Assembly (NCBI GenBank): GCA_014529385.2
Contig: CM043952.1
Coordinates: 58,614,119-58,678,118 of the forward strand
Length of the DNA stretch: 64,000 nucleotides
From: Adiantum capillus-veneris
Lineage: Eukaryota; Streptophyta; Polypodiopsida; Polypodiales; Pteridaceae
Direction: 5' to 3'
Positions within the stretch are counted from its first letter, which is position 1; the number at the start of each line of letters is the position of its first letter. The position numbers were made by a program, and so were the translations under genes. The notes under the pieces were generated by a model. That model worked only from the letters and a program-made list of their open reading frames with translations, was not told where the DNA came from and made no database searches. This document shows positions 12,961 through 23,398 of this stretch, one piece after another.

Positions 12961-13246
12961 TTTATGGCTTGCTTGCAGTATTCGCGCATTCGAACCTTCA
13001 TCAGGTCCTCATTGAAGCGCTCATCCTAACTTGACATGGGAAACTCATCATGCAGCATGCTGCTGACTCTGTATTTTAATTCATTTGGCACTTCACTCTA
13101 GGCGTTTAGTATGTAGTGTCGAAACACCTGATAGCACAGGCCGCGCATGCGTGAGATCCCCTTCTTGCCTTCCTCATCTAAGATGATGCCACCGTTGATG
13201 TTGACCGAGTACGACAAGCCCTCTCGCCTGTGATGCGTGAACGTGG
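12961..13246 (-). pseudogene. Second copy of the CACTA companion-protein fragment
   Basis: The minus-strand reading passes through YQVFRHYILNA and VPNELKYRVSSMLHDEFPMS, homologous to the fragment at about 4235-4510. It keeps the frame at the point where the left copy has lost one base. One in-frame TAG follows YILNA where the left copy's other frame has TGG. The fragment is cut at 13246, where an unrelated plus-strand relic begins. Confidence 0.6.
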
Positions 13247-15904
13247 GTGGACGGCCATTTGTACCCTTACAATTTTATAAGCCGCTTCCATCCATCCTTT
13301 AAAAGCATTTTGACATTTCTTCAATATCTTGGGAGGGGAGAAGCAAGCTTGTTAGGCTATTGCAAGCGGTTTTGTATAGGTGTAGGTGCTTCTTTGCATT
13401 TGTGGATGCACAAATGTCAAGATCTTCAACTCAAAATGGTGGCATTAAAGGAAATTATTGCCTCTTTGGAGAGGGAGGTTGAAACTCTTCAACAATAAAT
13501 GAAGAAAAAGGATGCCCACATTATGAAGCTTGCCAACACCATCACATATTTGAAAGAAACCTCCCCTGGTGCAAGGGAGTGCAAGTGCACATTTTCATCC
13601 ATTGAAACCCTTGCACATTTGGGTGGAGCACACAAACGATGAGTGATAGCCACAAGGTGATTTGTTCTTTACTTGCAAGCAACATTTTTACTTCCCACTA
13701 TATTCTAAAATTTATCTTAATGGTTGCTAGAAACTTCATTCAAGAGGCATGTGGTGGAACAAGCCAAGATGATCAAGTCATCCTTCTCACTAGTTGTCTC
13801 AATATCCATGATGTGATTTATATCTTACAATCACTTGGGGGGAAGCACATTAAGGATGCAGTCACCAAGGACCTTATGCACAAATTGAGAAATGTAGTTA
13901 GGGAAGATGATGTGCAACAAGCTTGTGATGAGGTTGGGATCAGCACCAAAGACCTAGCATTTTCAACCTAAAGTATTTCCTCAAAGAGTGTGGCATTGTG
14001 GAAAAACTATTTCCCATTCCGCACAAGGTCAACCTTGCAAAGAAGGCCACAAACAAAAGTGTGTTCTCCCGCATTGGGGCATACTACACATTGAGGATAC
14101 AATGTCAACTTTGCTTTATGCTTCATGCACACCATAGGCAAGGGAAAAAGATAGGAAACACTACATAAGACCTTTGGAGAAGGAATTCCCTTACATAATG
14201 TGGAACAATATTTTTTTGGACCTTAGAAGGCTTCAACAATCCTTGAGCTACCTAAAGAAGGTGACACACTATAGTTCTTTCTTTTGGTTGTGATCTTATG
14301 AATATAGACTTTGAAGTTTAAGGTCTTGCCACTATTTATTTTTCAATGCTTGGCACAAAGGTCTCTTTTGTGTTGAAACTCGATGAGTATCGAATAGTGA
14401 AAGGCTGATGGTTAGAGAGGCTAAGTGTTACTCCAATGAATGTGGCCTTTTTGCAAACCAAATAAAGGAATTTAGTCGAGCCATCTCCCACCCTTTCTTT
14501 TAGTGTGTAATCAGAGAAATACATTTGGTGGTTGGGTGCTATTGAGGTGCCCAAAGAGACCAATAAAGTACTTTCATGGATTTTTGAGAGAACTCCATGA
14601 ATCATAGAAGTAATACACTCCCAAATTACATGTGAGAAGTTGGAGATTGAAGGTTTTGGTAGCTTTAATGTGGAGTGGAGCATAGGTGGGGACTTGAAGA
14701 CTATAAAGTGCTTGCTTGGCTACAAACAAGGGGATTCTTCTCTTATGCCTTTCCATTTTTCACTCAAGGGTACAAACCTAACAGACAAAAAACACGCAAG
14801 AACTCTACAAAGGACGGTTCAATGCTTCCATGGCAAGGGGATGGAGAAGAAGGGCTGGACCGTTGTGATATCGAAGATGAAGGCAGAGAATGGGAAGTGT
14901 CTATTTTGAGATGTCCCATCCTCAATGCCTCGGATTGTGCACAAAAGGACTAGGCTTGGAATTCAATCTTTCCATTTCCTCTATCAAATGTACATTTTTG
15001 TACATTACACGCATTCATGCGCATTTATGATAGGCTATTGAAGCTCCACATTGACTATGCTTTCACAATGAAGCCATTGGAAAAGTCCCAGGAAGCGATC
15101 AAAAGGGTGGAGGCTCTCTTGAATTCCATTGGCTTTCATGGTGGAAATTTGTCAATCATTGCTGCAAAGAACACAGGGAAAGCCCATGAAATTGCCCAAC
15201 AAGTGTCAATGAGTGGACAAAAATCCAGACACTTCTTGAAGAAAGTAACGCAAGGAAAGCCAGGTCAATATGATGCTCAAAACAACTCCAACCACAAGAC
15301 AGGTAACCTTTGGGAACTCTGGAAGGAATTATGCAAAGCTACTATTGACAATGATTCAAATGGAAAGCTTGCAAACAAGCACAAGCAAGTTTGGGCACAT
15401 TTTGATAATATGGTCAAGCTTATGAGCCTTACCACATCATAATAAAAGAACAATGCCAATCATTTCAAGAAGACTTGGTTGATTTCACCAAGGTCTTCAC
15501 TCTTTCTTGGGGTGAAAATAACATCACACATTACATGGTAAGCCATGTTACATAGTGAACATATTACAAGAGATTGTTTTCATTAAATAATGTGCAACCT
15601 TTTCTCATGTGAACAACATATCTTATTTGCGCATGGTGCATTTTTTATGTACAAATATGGTTCGCTTGAGATTTTTAGCACTCAAGGCATGGAGAAGTCC
15701 CATTATTGAGAAAGGCGGGTGTACTTAAAAAATACTCAACATGGTGGTGGAATGGTACAATCCAATTATTTGGAGGAGATGTTCAACTGGTTTTTTTATA
15801 CAATATTTGCTCGTAAGCTCACAATGGAGCATGCACAACAATCCAAGATTTCTAGGGATGTGCATAAATTGAGTCACCAAGATCACAACAACAAGTGGCA
15901 ATGA
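13247..15904 (+). pseudogene. Large decayed gene of unrecognised family
   Basis: Protein-like stretches follow one another on the plus strand with frameshifts and stops. They are a coiled coil with LKEIIASLEREVETLQQ (13430-13497); a helical block with VARNFIQEACGGTSQDDQ (13727-13786); LKYFLKECGIVEKLFPIPHK (about 13968-14028); VSFVLKLDEYRIVKG (about 14360-14404); SIGGDLKTIKCLLGYKQGDS (about 14678-14737); MRIYDRLLKLHIDYAF (15017-15064) with a 141-codon open block to 15442; and GVKITSHYM-like, GMEKSHY-like and HGGG ... LEEMFNWFF stretches to about 15850. The total suggests roughly 850-900 ancestral codons. The order (coiled coil, charged middle, GGDLK..LG block, helical C-terminus) recalls transposase-like proteins, but I cannot name the family. 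No LTRs or terminal inverted repeats were found around it. Confidence 0.5.
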
Positions 15905-16249
15905 ATGTCGCAAGGCCCCACCAAGCATGCTGCATGGCGTCAATGCAGAGTGCGACAAGGATCAAAGTGGATTTTACACGAGTGACTACACGTGAACGTA
16001 GGGTCCAACTCTTCTTTACATATTTTTATAATAAAGTTTTGTGCATCGTTTTAAAAAATAATAGTTTTTGGTAAAAATTAGTGTGAACAGGGCCCTTTTA
16101 AATTGGGCTCTTTTAAAATGGGCCCTTACAAATATTGGATATACTCATAAACCACTTATTTCCTCAGCAAAGGTGAGCTCTTACCATACCAAATGGCACA
16201 CACCAAACAAACCACCAAAGAGCATTTTCCTGCCAAAAAAAACACCCTC
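15905..16249. other. No gene seen
   Basis: AT-rich DNA with stops in all frames. It includes an AATAAAG string (about 16030) shortly after the relic gene ends, which could be a former poly(A) signal. Confidence 0.5.
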
Positions 16250-18215
16250 CAAGGATGTGAGAAGTAGGTGTGGCTTAAAGTTGAGAGGCGGAAGTGAAAA
16301 ATAGACCCGGTGGCCTCTACACCAGACTATGCACAATGGCCTCATCATAGGGAATACACAATAGGGGCACCACGTAGCAAAATATGCGGCTAGGACGCAT
16401 ACATATACACAATGAAACATGACATGGAAAACAATTACAAGATCCACACCCAAATGTGGAATGGGGTGTACAGAGAATAAGGTGAGAGGAGTGGTGAGTG
16501 AGTGAGAATGGGCTTGCTACTCGTGCATGTAGTAAGGAAGATAACGAGGTCAGGGATACATGCAAGTATACTCACTTCTCATACAAAAGGTGGCGAATCC
16601 GCACACCTCAAGATGGAAATAGCAAGATGATAGGAATATGAGAGGGAGAGAGTGTGTGTGTGTATGGTGGCGAATCCGCACATCTTAACATAAGCATAAA
16701 AAAATGGCAAGGAATAAGCATATACCATACTCACAATGAGATGTATCCAAAGAGACACAAAGTATGGCACCAAGATAGAGTGTGTTGATTGCTTGCAAAA
16801 GATGAATACAATAGGTAGCGTATGGCAGAAAAATGAGAAGGGAACAAGATCGTAGGAGGCATAATGGAGAGATGGGAGTTGATGGCGAGGAATATCATGA
16901 GTGTGTCCACCCTTATTCTTCTTGAAATTGTGCCTTCAACCCTTAATTACAAGTGGTGTGGAGGTGTGGTGCTCATCTTTTGTGCATGGTGATGGTGTTG
17001 TGATTATGTGATTAGGGTTCATGCTACAAGCATGTAGCACAAGAGTGTGTATGAATAGGTGTGTGTATGTGTGTTCTGTATCCCCCAAGTGAGCTCTCAT
17101 GGCCTCCTTATATAGGAAAGGAGGGGAGGATTTAGCAATATTTCTATTTGAGGTGAGTGTCCCACTTTGGTGACTAGGAAAATGGGGTGCATGTGACTGT
17201 GGCTCCCATCTTGTCTCCTCATTATTTAAAATACCAGAGTCAATAGAGAGAGAAGATGAGAGAATGTGGGTAGGATGTAGAGGATAGGAGATATTTACAA
17301 TAGTCTAGCTTTGGCTGGACATAAGCTTATTAGGGAGAGAAGAGAGAGGTAAGAAATTTACAAGAGAGGTTGTCGAAGGTGGATAATTGTTGATGAGGAT
17401 GGATCCTCCAAAAATAGTGATAGAATCATTCTAGACTTGCCAAGACCTTATTAAAAGAGACTTGTCTCTTGTAATCATGCTTGAAGACTTGTAGAACCAT
17501 AGCCATTCTAGAGGGAAGAAAATTGGGGATGGCTTGTGTCACCATTACACGAGAAAACTGGGGTCCACTACAAAAATCATATCGCCGTGTTCATAACTCC
17601 AAAAATTCTGAAAACAATTGAGCTAAAAGTTGAGATCACGAGCTACATCTTTCATGTTGAACGCTTCTTCAGATTCGGGGTTCTTCTCTACTTAAAAAAT
17701 TCAGCCAAATATTGTATTATTTGTGGCTGCAAAGGTCTTTTGGTGGTCCCCTTTGAGTGGACTTCTCTCTTACCTTCAAGTGTGAGCTCCTTCATGTGTA
17801 TGAAAACATGACCTAGAGTTTTGAAAAGATTGGCAATCATCTAGATGGAGGTATTATTGACATTTGAAAGTGGGGTTGAGGTTTGAAAATGAAAACTAGT
17901 GAATAAAATATTTGGTAGGGTGGAATAATATATATACATGAAAAATATATTAGAAAATACTAAACTATATAATGTAATTTAGAATATATATATATAATAT
18001 TTAAGGTCAAAAGAGATATCAACAAAGAAAGCTTACTTATTTATGCTTCATTGTGATTGATTAGCATAAGTCTTATTTATTTAATAAAGGCTAAAACGTT
18101 TGTGAAAAAGGGAAGAAAAAATCAAAAGTAACTTATATAATAGGAAATATTTTTGGTAAAAGGGAAAAAAATATATGGGGGTTTCCATGCATGGAAAAGC
18201 TTGCCTCATTAGCCC
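16250..18215 (-). repeat. Probable Gypsy 3' LTR (about 2 kb, minus orientation)
   Basis: No coding potential. The block 17536-17811 aligns in the same orientation with about 30500-30790 of the solo LTR at 29244-31242. Both contain CTGGGGTCCA, then TTTATGGCAGC/TTTGTGGCTGC and AAAGTCTT, then a TATGAAA.CATGAC block. Both carry a minus-strand TATA box further on. A polypurine tract sits immediately upstream in minus orientation, next to a protease fragment, as expected for a 3' LTR. The exact ends are not resolved. Confidence 0.5.
17107..17115 (-). promoter_or_regulatory. TATA box of the LTR-like region
   Basis: The minus strand reads CTATATAAGGAGGCC. It lies in the same relative place as the CTATAAAAGGGG box of the homologous solo LTR. 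Confidence 0.5.
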
Positions 18216-18229
18216 TCCCCCTAAGGCTA
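18216..18229 (-). other. Candidate polypurine tract
   Basis: The minus strand reads TTAGGGGGAGGGC. It lies downstream of the protease frame and just before the LTR-like region, which fits a plus-strand primer site. Confidence 0.45.
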
Positions 18230-19285
18230 GAGGTATTCATACCTCTAGCTCTGTACTTGAGCATGTTGAAATAGAGTAGGATTTCTCCTTGGTGACTGGT
18301 AGATCCTTGTAGGGAATAATGGATCCCTTGGAAGCATGTGGCTCCCCAAAGTTCTTTTCGGTGTCCACCTGGGTCCCACACTAAGCGTAAATCCATTGTA
18401 TGCAATAATGTGCTATTGATTCCACTGGTTGTTGATGTCAATCCTTCCACTCTTGTCGCAACCCAACTTAAAGAGCTTCCCAAATTAATGTTACACACAA
18501 TGTTCACAGTTAGAAAGGAAAACCTAAAGTGCCAGTAGACCTCAATTGCATTTCTCTGCATGAGTCTTTCACCAATCTCATGCCATAGGGGTAGTTGAAG
18601 TATCTTCACCACTTTCACATGTGGTTGCAAATTTGAAGGGTCCACCTTGTTGTGGTTGAATGTGAGGCCCATTACCTCAATGGAGCTATCACTTCCTTCA
18701 CTCTCTGTTGACTCCTCCTCTAAAGTGGTTGAAGAGTCACCACTAGAAAACTCATCCATAGAGGTTTCTAGATTCATGTCGCATTGCTGACCTTTCTTCA
18801 TGTCGTAAAGTATTGGCCTCCCTTTTGCATCCTTCATCTGGATTATGCCAGTGTCCCAGTTCTGCTTAGCTCTCATAGCCATAAGCCAAGGCCTCCCTAG
18901 AATGATAGGATAGTCCTCCCCTTTGTGTGGCATGACAAAGATGTCCACATCTACCTCGGTGTTAAATGCCTTTATCCTAACTGCATTTATGACACCAACA
19001 CATTGAACTTTTAAATTATTTGCTATTTTGGCTCGGCATGGTGCCGGCCGACTCACCTCTAAACCCAAACAGTGCATCATTTTTTCACTCATGACGCATA
19101 TTTGTGCGCCACCATCGATGTAGATATTGGAGATGTGTTGCCCTTTGATGTAAGCATCCATCACTGGTAGTATGTCATCTAGATTCCTCCCACAGATAGC
19201 CCCAACTATCTTTGGCTTTGGTCGTCTCGTGCTAACCATCTTTGTCCATTGTCTCCTCACCCTAGGTGCTAGGTGGAGTAATTGG
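18230..19285 (-). pseudogene. Ty3/Gypsy protease (retropepsin) fragment
   Basis: An open frame covers the whole interval. Its nominal start at 19347 lies inside the adjoining Copia LTR and is not real. The fragment contains IYIDGGAQICVMSE, the first catalytic loop with Asp-Gly-Gly in place of the usual Asp-Ser/Thr-Gly, then about 85 residues later YPIILGRPWLM, the second hydrophobic-hydrophobic-Gly motif of retropepsins. An acidic Ser-rich stretch follows (SSGDSSTTLEEESTESEGSD), after which the frame loses protein character. No RT or integrase follows before the polypurine tract, so the copy is either deleted or non-autonomous. A homologous fragment lies on the plus strand at 33313-33560. It is 5'-truncated by Copia A. 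Confidence 0.75.
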
Positions 19286-19476
19286 TGAAGGGGATCGGGG
19301 AGCACCACAGACGGAGAGTGAGAGAGAGAGAAGGAGACACACGACACAGATATGGGTGGGGAGACTCAAAAGAGTGAGCAGCCCCCTATACACTTATGCT
19401 ATGTATAAGGTATACAAGTCAATGGGCGTCCAGACTCTGGGCGGCCGGGCAGGGCACAGACGCCTATACCCCAACA
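19286..19476 (-). repeat. Copia A 3' LTR (191 bp)
   Basis: In minus orientation it begins TGTTGGGGTATAGGCG and ends GATCCCCTTCA, with canonical TG...CA ends. The outer part repeats at 22855-22980 up to TGTATAAGGT. Confidence 0.88.
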
Positions 19477-19488
19477 ACCTCCCACTTA
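19477..19488 (-). other. Copia A polypurine tract
   Basis: The minus strand reads TAAGTGGGAGGT immediately before the 3' LTR. This matches the AAGTGGGAGAT form seen next to the LTRs of Copia C and G. Confidence 0.8.
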
Positions 19489-19503
19489 AAGGCAACTGTG
19501 CCT

Positions 19504-21444
19504 TTAAGCAAGAGAACCTAGTCTAAAGACTACAAAAGGCGAGAGAAAACCGCTCTCAACCGATGCCCACTGGCTGGCTGTGATCGTGTGCATTCGGCTG
19601 TCTTGCTCCCGTGTAAGTTCATACACCACCAGACATACCGCACACGTACTGCAAGTATATACGCAATACCTGCATATCTCCCTCATGCACTATGCCATCA
19701 TCAGTCAACAAACGCTGACAACCCCAACTGCAAATGCTCCCACTACAGCTGCGATATCTGGTCTCAAGATCAGCATCTCATACATGAGACCACTGAATGC
19801 CGATGCAATGCTAGCGAGCCCTGCTAGCTCTACGGAGCATGCATCAACATATATATCCCTGGCAATAGGCATCTCTGATTGACAAGGCGTGTCAGCCACA
19901 TGCATCTCCTGACTGTCCACAAAAGACGCATCAACCTGTCGTGCAACCTCAGAGCAAACTAGCTGCTCTAGGTGTCTGCTGGAAGACATATCCTTCACAA
20001 CTATATCCCCATGCTCACTGTCGAGCATAGAAAGGAATGATTGCTTAATCGCTGACGTCTCAGCCTCCTCTAAAAACATCCACTGCAAACATGACCACTC
20101 AATCTGCTGTGACTCACTAGAGCTCTCATGGTCTAACTCCGTATGCATAGACTCTTGCACAACGTCCTCCTGTCGTGACTCACTAGAGCAAGACCGCTCT
20201 ACCTATCTATCCTGCATAGAAGTATCTCACACAACTGACTCTCTGCTTTGCTCAGTCACTAGCAAAGCATGCATGTCTGACTCTGTCACCTCTCTGTGTG
20301 ACTGCTCAAGTCGTGCCCCAACTGTGTGCACAAAGAGCTCACTACTCTGCACTCCATGCAAAGCATCCTGCAACCCACAAGCAAAAGAGACTCGCCTTCT
20401 CTCTCGCTGTCTACCTGGCTGCATGATCACAGAGACAACACCGTCTCTCCCGTGATCCACATGCAATGGGTAACCTGTACCACTCTTGGCACCTCTCGCA
20501 ATCACTAGCGAACCCAAATGCATCACAAAATCTCGCTCTCGTAGCGAAATCTAACATCCACTATCCCGTAACTGTCTGACTGAGATCAAATCCCGTCTCA
20601 GATCTGGCACATAACGCACATGACACAGGGTAAATCTCATACCACTGGGCAAGGACAAACATACGTCTCCTGTACCCTCAATGTCATACACAGCACCATC
20701 AGCCATGTGCACACAACCAAGTCTCCCACTAGAAAACATGCTAAACCACTCACGATGCGACACGACATGGAAAGTAGCATCTGAATCTAGTAACCAATGT
20801 GAAGACAATGTGCAATCCAATATGCAATTCGTAGACATAAGATCGTCTGAAGACAAGCTAGATGTAAATGTGACATCGCCATCACAATCATACTCAGTAA
20901 CCACCGTTCTGATCTCACTAGCATCTGTCATACCCAAATCTGCATCACGAATCTGTCACCTCCGTTGTCTCAAAAGCATGAAACATCGACGCCTAATGTG
21001 CCCTCTATGTCCACAATGCCAACATGTCAAGTCTCTATGCCGTCAAGAATTGCGTGTGGCACCAATCTCTCCCATGGACATAGAAGTGGGACTAGACTCC
21101 CCTGTAGACATGGATGTCGCGTACATAGCATGTAAACTCTGCCATAAAACATGAGTTGTAGTCTCCCTCGAGACCTGCCAGTCCACAGACTCAACCAGAT
21201 GCAAACGAATCGTAGACATTGCTAACTCATCAAGATCCTGCCAATCATCATCACGCATAGACTTGGGCTTCGCCGATAAACCACACAAGGGTTTATCCTC
21301 ACCCAAATCCGCCAATGCAACAAGCATATGCTCCTTCCAAGCAACAAAATCTGCACCATCAAACTGTGTCAGACCATAACGCTGGAAGTTAAATGAAAAA
21401 TCAGCCATAATGCTCGCAAAAGAGCAACCAACAATGAGTAGCAA
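19504..21444 (-). pseudogene. Copia A gag-protease polyprotein with novel C-terminus
   Basis: One reading frame stays coding-like for about 645 codons with only seven internal stops: 21043, 20956, 20551, 20227, 20203, 19705 and 19690 (lowest base of each). The likely start is Met13 of the open frame (21408), giving MADFSFNFQRYGLTQFDG, a typical Copia gag opening with AWKEHMLVALADLGE. A zinc knuckle CWHCGHRGHIRRRC follows the first stop. The protease has HWLLDSDATFH, where Gly of DSGA has become Asp. The pre-integrase start RRDLISVRQLRDSGC and LGSLVIARGAKSGTGY are present, but the HxxH/CxxC integrase never appears. Instead about 260 codons follow, rich in Ser and acidic residues and ending in two hydrophobic stretches near 19705-19840. 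All seven stops can arise from CGA or CAG by C-to-T. Confidence 0.75.
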
Positions 21445-22840
21445 ATGTCAACCTAATCAGCCCTAAACTGGCTCGAATCGCATCAACAAAATTCTGCAAA
21501 TATGGCTGTAAAATCTGATGCAAAGTTGCACCAATAACCGTGAAAAACCTTGCACAAAATCACAAGTCAATATGACTCAATCGCGCATAAATATCTGACA
21601 AAATTTTGGCAGAGTCTCCTTTGTAACTGGAGAAAAATCTCAACAGTAAACCTCAAAGAGACAATAATATATGCCACAATGGAAAATCCGGAAATAAACT
21701 CGACCGGAATCACCTCACAAAGTCATACATATGAGCATACCCGCTCTTTCCGGAGTACCACTCAACGGCACCTCAAATGACATACATGTGAGTGATGATT
21801 GCTGCCAAAATACCTTTCAATCGATGACCAAATGTCTGTCAGATAACTATAGCAACATTTTGCAACACCTTGCAAGATCTGTCGCTATGCGCAATACGAA
21901 ATACGACACACAAGGGCATACACAAGTGACTCCAAACTTCAACCAAATGATGACTGAGAATCACCTGTCAAAGTGGAAGTAAACTCAACCACTAAACTGT
22001 CAAAGAGCAACCTACGGATACGTAGAAGCTATTGCGAGAACCTGGATAAAATCCAACACATTTTCTTCTATAAATTGAGCCAAATCTCAAATAATCTTAG
22101 CCATAAACAAATACACAAATCCATATATGGCATACATAAACCACCAAGACCATGGCAACATAGCTCACTCTCGCATGAGTGGCTCTCTGGAAAAATGAAT
22201 ATCCAAAAACCTGTGTACATCTATGAATTTGTTGGTTGCTGCAGAAAATACTCTGTGTGTGTGAGATATACCAAAAACAGTGTTTTTGGGACCCGAAAGT
22301 GCACAAATAAACCTGCTGCTATACCTGCTGTAATTCAAAGCATAATTTCAGCAAATAGACATCACCATCACGTCCGAATCATGCCAAAACCTTGACCTAG
22401 ACTCCTGGATCATGTAGATCTGACTTTGTATGACGGAGCTATGCAAAAAACTGCGTTTTAGAGCCCGAAAATGGCAAAAACGAGCTGCACACAGTCTTGA
22501 ACCTGCTCTTGCTCCACTCTGCGTGATACAATGCCCTCTCAATGTAAGCTCCAACACAAGAGCTCTGCCACAACAACATCCAAGCACTCGAATGTCAAGC
22601 TCTCCTCTGCCGAGCACTTCTCTAACGAGCTCCACTGAGCTCAAAACCTCCTCTCACCAAGGAAGCCGCAACCGCCTCCTCGACCAAGCTTGACCACACC
22701 AAGCTCCTAAGCTCCAAAGACAATGCTCCTCAAGCTAAAATCGCTCTCCGTGAAACTCCGCGATCGAACTCCACCGTCGAGAGCAAGCGAGCTATCGCCT
22801 CGAAGCTCTCAAAGCCGTCGTGCTCTCCACGGTCACCATA
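21445..22840 (-). other. Copia A 5' leader
   Basis: About 1.4 kb between the primer site and gag. No coding frame is credible. Loosely repeated phrases such as CAAAATC..GCAA and 'tgtcaaagtgga/ctgtcaaagagcaa' occur. It is longer than most Copia leaders, which suggests packaging or regulatory sequence, or filler retained in a non-autonomous element. Confidence 0.55.
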
Positions 22841-22852
22841 GCTTTGATACCA
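22841..22852 (-). other. Copia A primer binding site
   Basis: The minus strand reads TGGTATCAAAGC, one mismatch from TGGTATCAGAGC, the complement of the plant initiator tRNA-Met 3' end. It lies two bases inside the 5' LTR. Confidence 0.88.
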
Positions 22853-22854
22853 AT

Positions 22855-22980
22855 TGAAGGGGATCGGGGAGCACCACAGACGGAGAGTGAGAGAGAGAGA
22901 AGGAGACACACGACACAAATATGGGTGGGGAGACTCAAAAGAGTGAGCAACCCCCTATGCACTTATGCTATGTATAAGGT
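22855..22980 (-). repeat. Copia A 5' LTR, truncated
   Basis: Aligns with 19286-19411 almost base for base, then stops at 22980, where the Copia B LTR begins on the other strand. Confidence 0.85.
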
Positions 22981-23135
22981 GAGGTTTTTTCCCCCGAGCA
23001 TTGTATATAAGCCCATCACTCTAGGGCTATCTGTCTTTCCATTGCATACCACGTAACACACTCTCTATTGTGTGCCTTGAGCTTCCTTCGTCTTCTCCAA
23101 GCTGTGTGTGTTTCTCTGCAACCCTAATTCCAACA
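22981..23135 (+). repeat. Copia B 5' LTR, 3' part
   Basis: Contains TATATAAGCCC (TATA-like, about 23004), then CACTCTAGGGCTATCT and CTTCGTCTTCTCCAAGC, and ends TTCCAACA. The same LTR end recurs at 53868-54048. The 5' part was lost at the junction with Copia A. Confidence 0.85.
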
Positions 23136-23137
23136 AT

Positions 23138-23149
23138 TGGTATCAGAGC
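23138..23149 (+). other. Copia B primer binding site
   Basis: TGGTATCAGAGC, a perfect complement of plant initiator tRNA-Met, two bases after the LTR end. Confidence 0.95.
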
Positions 23150-23398
23150 ATGTTGCATCCTGTCGGGCTTAGTCACCAGCTGCTCAGATTTTTGATTCAG
23201 GATCATTTTGGCCTCCGTTTCCACTACAGGCAGTACTGCACATGCTATTTTGTCATTTCGTGTTGAGTTTTTGTCAGTGTCGTTTTCTGCATAGCAGGTG
23301 CCTTACACTCTTCTACGGTTTGTGCTATATAGCACATGTTGTTCCCGCTTCATTTCTCCTACTTTCGAGCAGTTTTCATATCAGGTGCAACATTTACA

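Larger units (their letters stand above)
9901..13246. repeat. Right copy of the 9.9-kb-period direct duplication, internally deleted
   Basis: 9901-12960 corresponds to 1-3187 and 12963-13246 corresponds to about 4235-4510. The 1.05 kb at 3188-4235 of the left copy is therefore missing here. A second difference is a collapse of the CT/poly-C/CT block: 1454-1668 on the left is only about 30 bp (11421-11449) on the right. A 67-bp local tandem duplication is present only here (about 9960-10091). No gene is seen apart from the transposase fragment at 12961-13246. Confidence 0.88.
19286..22980 (-). mobile_element. Non-autonomous Ty1/Copia element 'A' (gag-protease only)
   Basis: Order on the minus strand: truncated 5' LTR (22980-22855), tRNA-iMet primer site, leader of about 1.4 kb, one long decayed frame (21444-19504), polypurine tract and 3' LTR (19476-19286). 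The two LTRs share about 125 bp starting TGAAGGGGATCGGGGAGC on the plus strand. The 5' LTR is cut at 22980 by the Copia B LTR, so target duplications cannot be checked. No integrase, reverse transcriptase or RNase H is present. The element interrupts a Gypsy protease region at 19285. Confidence 0.88.

Noticed and set aside
14336-14683. 115-codon minus-strand frame
   Set aside because: It mirrors the plus-strand relic, whose translation shows more protein-like motifs (VSFVLKLDEYRIVKG, SIGGDLKTIKCLLG).
17566-17580. CACTACAAAAATC as a CACTA terminal inverted repeat
   Set aside because: No inverted partner or 3-bp duplication was found, and the position lies within an LTR-like block shared with 30500-30790.
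19286-19347. Met at 19347 as the start of the 404-codon protease frame
   Set aside because: It lies inside the inserted Copia A LTR; the Gypsy sequence begins only at 19285.
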